Shown in pieces: positions 56,617 to 64,000 of a DNA stretch of 64,000 nucleotides. The notes below the pieces were generated by a model. The model did no database searches. It saw only the letters and a list, made by a program, of their open reading frames with translations, and was not told the DNA's origin. Origin of the DNA: Blastomussa wellsi. Taxonomy: Eukaryota; Cnidaria; Anthozoa; Scleractinia; Plerogyridae. The translations under genes and the position numbers were made by a program. The DNA is taken from NCBI GenBank assembly GCA_947652115.1, contig OX393563.1:7197229-7261228 (forward strand), written 5' to 3'. The first letter of the stretch is position 1. Every line of letters begins with the position of its first letter.

Positions 56617-58493
56617 CAGGAATTTCCTGGGGCTTTGATTCCCCACCCCTCTGGAATTTCCATTTCCCTTTGTGATGGGGTGCGGATATTTTCTGACACC
56701 ACACAATTCTAAAATACAACCCAAAAATTACTAACAATTTGTTCTTAAAATTTGCAGATTTCAGGTTCACACCAACCTGTAGTACCACTCCCAAGAGAGT
56801 CAGAACCAGAGTCTGTCAGGTTAGACTTGTTTGGACAAGTGTTGTTGTTTGTATATTTATTACTTCCAGTTAACAGGAATTTTTGCAGATCTATTCTGGT
56901 GTTTCAACGGTAAAAGATAAGTAAATTGTGTCCAAGAAGCACCATTGTCAGCTTATTATCCAAACAGTGGCATTTTAAGCTTGGCATTCATTAGCTTGGT
57001 GCTAAAAACAACTCTCAAGTGATAACTGCCGTACCCTCTCTTCCCTTGGGAGGTGTGGTTTTAATGCTTGTGCACACAAATTTCTTTAACTCTTTAGATC
57101 CTTTGCATATTGCATGATTCAAGAAAATCTCCTTTCCATACCCCCCAAAATAGAAGGGATTATAAATTCCTGGTAGTGGGGTGGGGTTTTTAAAAACTTA
57201 AAAGTTTAAAAAATGTGTGAAGCTCAATCGGAATTTCCAGAGGGGTAGGAGGTACATTTTATGGAACTACTACACCCTTGGTATACTGTAAACTTTACAG
57301 TGTGAAATGTTAATGCTTGAATGGGGTGGTGTTACAAATGCCGTTAAAAGTTCACCCAGTTTTTGACCATATAGCAGATCTTGTTACTTCAAATTTGACT
57401 GTGGTGGTTCAAATTACCGCACTTGTCAATTCAGCGTGTGGTCCCAGAAGAATGTGATCTCAAAATCAATAATTTAGTAACAATCTTCTTGCAAAGCAAA
57501 CCTCTCATCCATAAACAACTAACAAAATTCTGGTTTAGAGGTCTTGTAAAAACTGGATTGTAAGGTTAAACTGGTATGCATGCATGTTGTAGAAAATGGA
57601 GAGAAGAAAAAGCAGCCCTTCTTGACAAAATGGACAGTGAAGAAAAAGCTGAAATACAAGAATGGCGTGAACAAGCTAAAAAGGAGCTCAATGACTGGTA
57701 CGAGAGACGAGATGAACAGTTAGGAAAAACACAAACAAGCAATAGGTATGTTGATGCCTCTGCCTCTTGCCGAAATGCATATTTTGTAGGTCAAAGAAAG
57801 ATGAGCTTGGCATTCAGGGAGGGGTTCTGCAGTATTACATGAAGACAACTTGGAAGATAACTAATCCTTAAAGGAGCTGCGTCACGATATTTTGAATTAT
57901 TTTTTGCGACGAACCAAATTACCCTTAAAATGAAGGAAGCCTAAAACTAATAGCTAACTAAGGAAGAAAAACACCAAAGAGGTCATAGTAGACCAAAAAG
58001 GAACAAGGATGGTAAAGGATGGAGGAGATTGAGGCGGATTACAAATGACAAGTTTGAAAAATGTAGGCTAAATTATTCAAAAGGTGCAAACCGTGAGGTA
58101 GCTCCTTTAATATTTAGTTTCAAACATCCAAGCAAAAAAAGGCAAAGTTTCCTGAGGCCCACACTTTGTTTGCTTTAGAATTTGTTATAGGATTTGTTCT
58201 TAAAGTTTTCCATCGTGGACCTCCTCCAAGTGGCCCAGTGCAGGTACTGGCTTTGCTGTTCTACTGTAATAGTAGTCAGTCTCCACTGACAGCATTGTTT
58301 ACATTCTGTTTTTAGGGCAGATGAAGAAGCCTTTGTGACCGATCGTGATGATTCTTCCACTCCAGGACATGACTGGGAACGAGTTTGCCGCATGTGTGAC
58401 TTTAACCCCAAGGGAACAAAGAATAACAAGGATGTATCACGCATGCGCTCAATTTTCCTGCAACTAAAGCAAGTACCACTTGTAACAGATTAG
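52720..58493 (+). CDS. CLTA: clathrin light chain
   Basis: Five coding exons: 52720-52842, 55377-55442, 56758-56819, 57593-57745, 58316-58493. They total 582 bases, encoding 193 residues, with GT-AG junctions in phase. The protein binds the clathrin heavy-chain hub and tunes coat assembly in endocytosis and trafficking. Seen: an acidic N-terminus (MADLLGSDEF, DPAAEFLAREQDDLAELGEDF) with the conserved NGFADEE region; the heavy-chain-binding coiled coil VRKWREEKAALLDKMD through EIQEWREQAKKELNDWYERRDEQ; and the C-terminal block WERVCRMCDFNPKGTKNNKDVSRMRSIFLQLK-like end, seen in parts. It is slightly shorter than vertebrate CLTA/CLTB and lacks an obvious neuronal insert. An ATG-less upstream extension of the first-exon frame was rejected. 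One gene probably represents the pre-duplication ancestor of CLTA and CLTB. Confidence 0.95.
53496..53647. repeat. near-perfect palindrome in clathrin light chain intron 1
   Basis: Arms of 57 bp (53496-53552 and 53591-53647) around a 38-bp loop; ACCACACTTTCTATGGGTTT pairs with AAACCCATAGAAAGTGTGGT. Likely a foldback element. Confidence 0.75.
53766..54811 (+). mobile_element. 1.05-kb TIR element, clathrin light chain intron 1
   Basis: Ends GTTCCAGAAAATATCCATAC and GTATGGATATTTTCTGGAAT are inverted, followed by CCCCCACCAC and GTGGTGGGGG. The interior carries several GGAAATTCCAGAGGGG-like motifs. No transposase ORF. A second copy lies inverted at 55910-56706. Confidence 0.75.
54849..55105. mobile_element. 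uninterrupted copy of the split element at 50.5 kb
   Basis: A 257-bp element starting ATGCCAACCTAAAAAAA and ending GAGTTGGCAT, collinear with the outer parts of 50533-51531. It serves as the empty-site reference for both nested insertions. Confidence 0.75.
55910..56706 (-). mobile_element. second copy of the 1-kb TIR element, inverted
   Basis: In clathrin light chain intron 2. The interior (for example GGCCACTTTCTCTTGTAAACATGACT and its neighbours) matches the reverse complement-ordered landmarks of 53766-54811: CCACCACAGAGGGAATTTCAGGTAAG occurs at its left end where copy 1 has the complement at its right end. A poly-C tract followed by (CT)n lies at about 56571-56613. Confidence 0.65.
57868..58110. 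mobile_element. TTAA-flanked MITE (piggyBac-type), intron copy 2
   Basis: 243 bp in clathrin light chain intron 4. It begins TTAAAGGAGCTGCGTCAC and ends GTGAGGTAGCTCCTTTAA, with TTAA at both edges. The interior matches 16256-16464. Confidence 0.75.
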
Positions 58494-59372
58494 TGCTGTG
58501 TTTCCTTAGGTCAACTCATAATTAGCTTAACAATTAATAGTCCTAGTGTATCTTCGTGTCAACTTAATAACCATTTTCCTCTACCTTCAATTTATTTGAA
58601 TAATGTAAGCCAAGTTTTGTATCATTTTTTTTAATCTAGCCAGTTTGTGTCAGTAGGTAAAGGAACGAGTATTCTTTTCAGTAGACACTACATGCAAGTA
58701 CATTGGTCTCCCTCCAGAACAGACCATGTGGGGCCAGCTTCAATTTTTGCCCAGGGGTATCTGCCTCAGAGAAATGCCCAGCTATGAAAAGAAAAAAATC
58801 TGCATTGAAATCTTGGAATCCACTTAATTGTCCCCTGTGGAGGTGCCTGTTGTGAGCGTAGGCCCTTTTTTAAAGCAGATACCTTTGCTCTGCAATGCTA
58901 ATGTTGAGTTCTTCATCCTAAATCTGAATCTGAGGCAGACTCACTCCTGGAACAGTGCTTGTCTGCGTGCCTGTTCCATTGATTTCATACTTAGATAACA
59001 GGTTGATTGTGGTTCTCAGTGTCTTGCAGTGAAAAGAATTTGTGTATTGTGCAGAAAGGTAAATGATATTGTCATCATCGTCATCATTATTGTGATCAAA
59101 TAAATACATAAAATGTTCTAAGTAGTTCATTTTCATGTTATTGTCTCGCTGTTGGCAGCTGTTAAACGTGGTTTTGGATTGTGTTTATTAGGTGTTATTA
59201 ATAAATCTTGCTTCAAGTGTTAAATTAATACACTTCTCAGAGGGTACTGTTGAACAACTCTTAACTTCAATGGAATAACTGTACTGTACCTCTTGTATAC
59301 AATGACAATAAATGCTGTTCGGTGTCTGTCTTTGCTTTTTGACATCATTTTTCATGGCTTGAAAGTTAATCA

Positions 59373-59543
59373 TACACCTTATTCCAAAATGGCCACTGAT
59401 TGATGCACATGCAAATTGGCCCTTGTTGCCTCATTCAAGATAAAATATTCTTTGATTTTTGAGCTTAAAATCGAGGCAACAAGGGCTAATTTGAATACCA
59501 GCAAAAGCATATTAAGATGGTAGCCATTTTGGAATAAGGTGTA
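59373..59543. mobile_element. 171-bp MITE
   Basis: Ends TACACCTTATTCCAAAATGG and CCATTTTGGAATAAGGTGTA are perfect inverted repeats. Inner blocks GCCCTTGTTGCCTC and GAGGCAACAAGGGC also pair, so nearly the whole element folds back. Confidence 0.8.
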
Positions 59544-60013
59544 TTGTTTGGATTTTTGTTGGCCCAGGTAAAACTGGTGCTGGCACCCCTCCGCCGGGGA
59601 CGTTGAGAAGCGGCTGTATTTGTAGGCTACCAGTTAGGTCACGTTTTGACAACGTTGGAAGCACTTTCTCATCCAAGGGTGTCGTGCAATGGTCAGTCAG
59701 GGGATCCAGTGTTAGTTTTGGCAAATCTCATGTTGAAGCACTCGAGGATATTCCAACTTGTTTTATCAAAGAAAAAACTAGCGCGAGGGTTCCCAAATGC
59801 ACCGCAAGTAATGGCCGATACTGTGCGAGGAATCATGGTTGTATTCAACTTCGCGCGTCAAGTCTTCAAGATATCTTGCGCGTGATGGGGACGAGGATGA
59901 GTTTTTATCAGCCAATCAAAAAAAATCATATTTTTTACCGTTACCAGGGCCACTCGTTATGTCATTAAAAGAAAACACGTGGCTAGGGACGAGGATGTGA
60001 TCTGGCCACTTCG

Positions 60014-60162
60014 GAAAATACCATAACACTCTTTGTTTGTCCCCAAAATTTTGCATAAGCATTGTTTCTAGTTTCTGTCGGACTTACAATGGTACCAAGA
60101 GAAAACAAACACAATGCTTATGCAAAATTTTGGGGACAAACAAAGAGTATTATGGTATTTTC
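60014..60162. repeat. near-perfect palindrome, foldback element
   Basis: Arms of about 56 bp around a 36-bp loop; TTTGTCCCCAAAATTTTGCA pairs with TGCAAAATTTTGGGGACAAA. Related to the weaker copy at 45172-45316. Confidence 0.8.
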
Positions 60163-60619
60163 TTAACTGGCCTAAAGAACTATCAGGATTCCCTGCGCGC
60201 AAGTCTCGTAGAGGGAATCGGGGATTACGCGAGCAAAAACGTCATGCTGCTAAGCAACTTCAGGGACAAGCACCGTGGGCTCAGTCCCGTCTCGGAGGCG
60301 GGATTTTGTCATCGACTGGCATGGGCCTTAATCACACGGCGGCCATATTGGTCATAGACAATATATTTTGTACCCCGAGCCTCGAGTTGAAACGTTTGGG
60401 AACGAGTTTCCGCGTGGCGAAACAAAAGTTTTCAATCCCTCGGGACTCAACATGGCCCATTTGGTTCCCCGACTGGCCTAGTGTGCAGCGCATGGACTTG
60501 TGGGGTCTACCCCTCTCTGCCATCAAGTCCCGCGCAAACTTACATGTATCATGGACGCTCTTTTTCAATGAAAGTAAATTGTAGATCACATTAACACGTA
60601 AAAGCGACGGTTTCTGGTC

Positions 60620-60625
60620 TTTATT
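60620..60625 (-). terminator. possible poly(A) signal of the BOK-like gene
   Basis: AATAAA on the minus strand, about 130 bases after the stop codon. Confidence 0.45.
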
Positions 60626-60757
60626 TCTAATTCTAGCCTTGAGCTCAGCTCAAACACATAAACAAAGCAGTAAAATTCTCCTCAGCGTCGATGCTGTTAT
60701 TGTTCAAGTGGAAACTTGCCTATTCCAAGCCCTGTAGCTGTGAGTTTACGTTTGTCT

Positions 60758-62999
60758 TTATTTGCCTATTTTTCGAGAGCCTGTGCTCATTTTTCGCACC
60801 CTATTCATGTAAGCCTTGTAGCAATACACCAGGCACTCATAAGCTGTTCCACACCACTCCCTCGCAGTCGTAAAGAGATAACTGTACCATCGGCTACCCT
60901 CGGAATCGAACGGATATCCCCAACCGGTTGTTGTTACACACGGGAAAGCCCGCAGCAGATCTTCCTGAAAGCCAAACAAATAAAACGGTTAGTGGAAGAA
61001 ACGTATTCCCGTACTTTCTTCGTACAATTTATTCCCGGCTCCCGCCTCTTTATTTCATTTCTATTGCAAAGTATTACGCAGTTTTGCTAAATTGTTCCCG
61101 ATTTCCGAATTCTCTTTTCGAATTCCCGCCTAACGTACACCTCCCGTCCCGCATTGTCCTTGGTTCCCCCACCATGTCCCCCTCCACGAGACAATCCGAA
61201 AATCCGTGAAGAAACTTAGTTTGTGAAACTTGTCATAACAGGAACTTTGGAAATGGTTTCCGGTCGTCATAGATGATCTTGAATATGAAGTCAGTCATCC
61301 TGTGTACTGTATTATCATATTATCTGATAATCCGCTCTGTATTTTTTGATTATTTGGTTAGGTAGAAAAACATCTTGAACGAAAAAGGAACGAGGATGGC
61401 TAAAATAGCATGAGCGAAGACGGAAGACGAACGTCAAAAAACATTGTTGCCAGTGACTGGTAAATTTTTCCATATGCGTGATCCTTGACGTACAACATTT
61501 CAAAAAAACTACTCATTCATTTGACCACAGCTAAAAATGTCTATCGCTGAGTGGGGTCGAACAACAGCAAATCAGACATAACACTCCTGCGGTTCCTTGC
61601 CATATTCGAATGCATGCGTTTTTATCTCTTTAAAAGTAATGGGGGATTATTTGACTTTTTTACATGACTGATGATTGGAATAAACAAGTTCGAATGTCTA
61701 CTGATGACGTCAATAAAGTGACAAGATTGCGGAACAGTACGTGAATATCATTTACCAGGTCATTTGCGTAAAAATGACAATAAAGACCATCGGAAAGCTT
61801 TAACAATTTTTTTTTTCAGAACAACAGAGCAGTATATTACAGGCCATACAAATTAATTATCTCTAATGACCATCCAGGTAAAAGCGACGACATAAATAAG
61901 ATACTATTTTGGTTTCGAAACTGGAAGAGTTTTCAACTTCAGTAGATTTGCATATATATATACAACAGAAGTCAGGGTCAAGATTTTAATGCATGAATGT
62001 TTATGCTGTTGTAAAGCAGATCCTTCAGACGGGACAAAACAAACAGAGCCATTTGATAAACAAATGGCTTTTAATAAGTGTCTTTTTACGCGCGATCCAC
62101 GCTATGAAACAATTATACAAAATGGCATAAAAGAAACTCTTTTCCAAAGAGTAAATTCGATTTGAAATCGCTTTGACGGAAATAAGTACTGTATACTAAT
62201 TTTTAAGGGAATGAAAGCCATTACGTTAGTATTTATTAATATAAAGTAAAAAGGGTGTTTAAGTATAGGAATTTGTGTTGTGACGTTAAGCTCCGTTTGT
62301 AAACTAGATCAGTCGCGCGGCATTCAGTTCAGTTTAAAATACATAAATTTATTTAAATACAAAAGTATTGAGTTTTAAATTACTATTTAAACACTGAATG
62401 ATTCATCTTACCCATCCACCTTTATTTTTTATCCATTCCACCATGTACAAAGCAGCAAATTCATACATCCAGTTGCCAATGTCAAGCACGAAAGAGTTGC
62501 GGCCCTCTTTGCAGCACTCGGCGACAAGAGCTCCGGCAAAAGCGTACAACGCAACAATTCTCGCCCAGTTCAGTCCGTCGCTCAAGATTTCTGAAGACAC
62601 GTTATTAAAGACCTCGTGAACGGCGTTTTCGCTACTGAATGGAACGTTAACACGGCTGGATATGTCAATGTACAGTCGAGGATAGCACAGTTCTAAGAGT
62701 TCTCCGATCTCGCGCACGCGGCTTGATATTTGAGAGGCCTTCCCACTGCTATTGCTCTGACATTTCGTCCCGGAGTTAGGAAAAGCGAATGGGGCACTAC
62801 GATTCTTTATGCCATCGCGCTCGAGTTTAGCTTCCACATACTCGTTACATATTTGTTTCGCTTGTTCGAGTATATCAGCAGAAGCTTTGTTACCTTGTAG
62901 TTGGACGATACGCCTTGTTAGGTGAATTCTTGGGCTGGCAGGAGACATGTCTTGCCAGCTCAAACGCTTGACTACCTTTGGCCGTTGTAAGGTCGCCAT
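60758..62999 (-). CDS. BOK: BOK-like BCL-2 family apoptosis regulator
   Basis: Two coding exons on the minus strand, 62412-62999 and 60758-60964, joined in phase (donor TGG|GTAAGA, acceptor TTTCAG|GAA), giving 264 residues. BCL-2 proteins control outer mitochondrial membrane permeability; BOK is a BAX/BAK-like pro-apoptotic member. Seen: a BH4-like helix with QAKQICNEYVEAKL (47-59); BH3 at about 94-104 (RVREIGELLEL); BH1 with EILSDGLNWARIVALYAFAGAL (about 137-158), where NWAR replaces the usual NWGR; and BH2 at EWIKNKGGW (188-196) continuing in exon 2. The intron falls directly after the BH2 Trp, the position conserved across the BCL-2 family. The C-terminal exon has a semi-hydrophobic Tyr/Cys-rich segment and a basic tail instead of a strong anchor. 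The QAKxxCxEY block favours BOK over BAX, BAK or anti-apoptotic members, but activity cannot be read from sequence. Confidence 0.88.
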
Positions 63000-63590
63000 T
63001 CGGCTTTGAGTGTTTAGATCCGTTCGCCGTTATAGTTTGTATGCCGTTCTAAGTGTAAGCAAACAGTTTCGAGTTCACCAAGTCAACAGGGAAAAATCAT
63101 GCAAATTTAGTTACGATGTTTACCAGTGACGCGTTTCAAATTTTTAATGATTTTTAAAGTGTTCTTAAAGTGATCATACCATTAGCGTAAATGATTGGTT
63201 AGATGTCATCTAGCGCCTGAAACGTCATTCAAGGGGATCCGATTAAGACATATTTTTGTTGCTACACACATTAACAGCCCTTGTGCAGGCTACCCCATCA
63301 CGGCACGGGCAGGAGTTAGACTGTTCCAAGCAACGAGTGCTTCAAGCAGGAATGTGCTGTTCATTGTTTCCAATCAGGTGCGTGGGGGGATGCTGTCTAC
63401 ATCTGTCACCATTACTGTACTGGAAAAAGAAAGCAATTGTAATTCCTTCTGCACTGGTTTCCCTGTTAATTTGACAGTCCTGGCCAATCGGATGCTGCCC
63501 CGGTTACCGGAAAAACACTCAGGGTCTTAAAATAACTGAGGCGAAAGTTCTGCCTTTGTAATAAAATCTGCAAATGGTTAGGCTTTCTAG

Positions 63591-63630
<40 letters not shown>

Positions 63631-63928
63631 TAGGCTTTCTAGTCTTCTCGGATAAGGACGATAAACCGCAGGCCCCGTCTCACAGCACTTGTGTGGGACA
63701 TTAAAGAACCCGCACACTGTTCGAAAAGAGTAGGAGACGTAGTGTCCGGTGTGGTGGTCTTCCACTTTTTCAGTTCCGGGGGTATCTGTGAATCCAGTTC
63801 TTCAAATTTGTAAACTGCGCGGCTGCTGTTAGCGCCTATAACGCAGTCTGGAAAGTCCCCCAATTGTTGCAAAACGCTTTGAGACTTTGTGAAAAGCGCT
63901 TTAGAAAATAGCTCAAGGAAAATACGTG

Positions 63929-63969
<41 letters not shown>

Positions 63970-64000
63970 GTTGTCGTTTTTCGTTATTTTCCTTGGGCTA
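63000..64000. other. upstream of the BOK-like gene; repeat-like end
   Basis: The first part should contain the BOK-like promoter and 5' UTR. From about 63640 to 63905 the text (GGGACATTAAAGAACCCGCACACTG, AAAGCGCTTTAGAAAA in parts) looks like a common dispersed repeat with a SINE/LINE-type tail. ORFs at 63195-63530 and 63639-63872 show no recognisable domain. Confidence 0.4.

Larger units (their letters stand above)
58494..60757. other. intergenic between two convergent genes, with foldbacks
   Basis: Convergent 3' ends of clathrin light chain (plus) and BOK-like (minus). AATAAA near 59099 and 59307 on plus could end the clathrin transcript. Two MITE-like palindromes lie at 59373-59543 and 60014-60162. 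No additional gene is supported; the 60037-60584 ORFs overlap a palindrome. Confidence 0.45.

Noticed and set aside
62398..62619. Plus-strand 73-residue ORF
   Set aside because: It is antisense to the BOK-like coding exon.
1..64000. tRNA, rRNA or other structured RNA genes
   Set aside because: I saw no tRNA B-box/A-box pair or rRNA-like stretch by eye; a tRNAscan-SE/Infernal run would be needed to exclude them.

Overview
The window reads as nuclear DNA of an animal, most likely a cnidarian and probably an anthozoan (stony coral or sea anemone). It has multi-exon genes with GT-AG introns, a single-exon class A GPCR, animal-specific genes (MOV10, BOK-type BCL-2 protein, clathrin light chain), a HEPN/STAND/ankyrin receptor of a kind abundant in corals, AT-rich spacers and very many short inverted-repeat transposons. 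The clade is inferred; no species marker is visible.

Layout. 0-14.6 kb: three single-exon genes and one uncertain ORF (an unknown RRGS-motif protein at 1.26-2.14 kb, a GPCR on the minus strand at 4.75-5.73 kb, an unknown small ORF and a chromodomain ORF that converge and overlap at 7.1-7.9 kb), with foldback and tandem repeats between them. 14.6-21.8 kb: a two-exon gene for a predicted protein of about 2,002 residues with a DZIP3-like HEPN domain, coiled coil, membrane segment, STAND-type NTPase and a long ankyrin array, which is NLR-like in architecture. 22-32 kb: mobile DNA, including a complete Ty3/Gypsy LTR retrotransposon (26.58-31.29 kb) with identical 140-bp LTRs, a CAGAG target-site duplication and one uninterrupted gag-pol ORF. 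32.7-45.7 kb: a 17-coding-exon MOV10 RNA helicase gene reconstructed in frame (1,018 residues), its introns loaded with MITEs. 46-48 kb: minisatellite and tandem repeats. 48.9-58.5 kb: a head-to-head pair, DNAJC19/TIMM14 (minus, 6 coding exons, 112 residues) and clathrin light chain (plus, 5 coding exons, 193 residues), whose start codons lie 131 bp apart. 60.8-63.0 kb: a two-exon BOK-like BCL-2 family gene on the minus strand. The last kilobase is repeat-like.

How the parts relate. DNAJC19 and clathrin light chain probably share a bidirectional promoter. The HEPN-STAND-ankyrin protein (putative nucleic-acid or danger sensor with a possible RNase), MOV10 (retroelement and virus restriction, RNA silencing) and the BOK-like protein (apoptosis) are all plausibly linked to defence or cell death, and an apparently very young retrotransposon lies between the first two. 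That grouping is only suggestive, because the genes are separated by many kilobases and need not be co-regulated. The strongest candidate for a little-described system is the HEPN-TM-STAND-ankyrin fusion.
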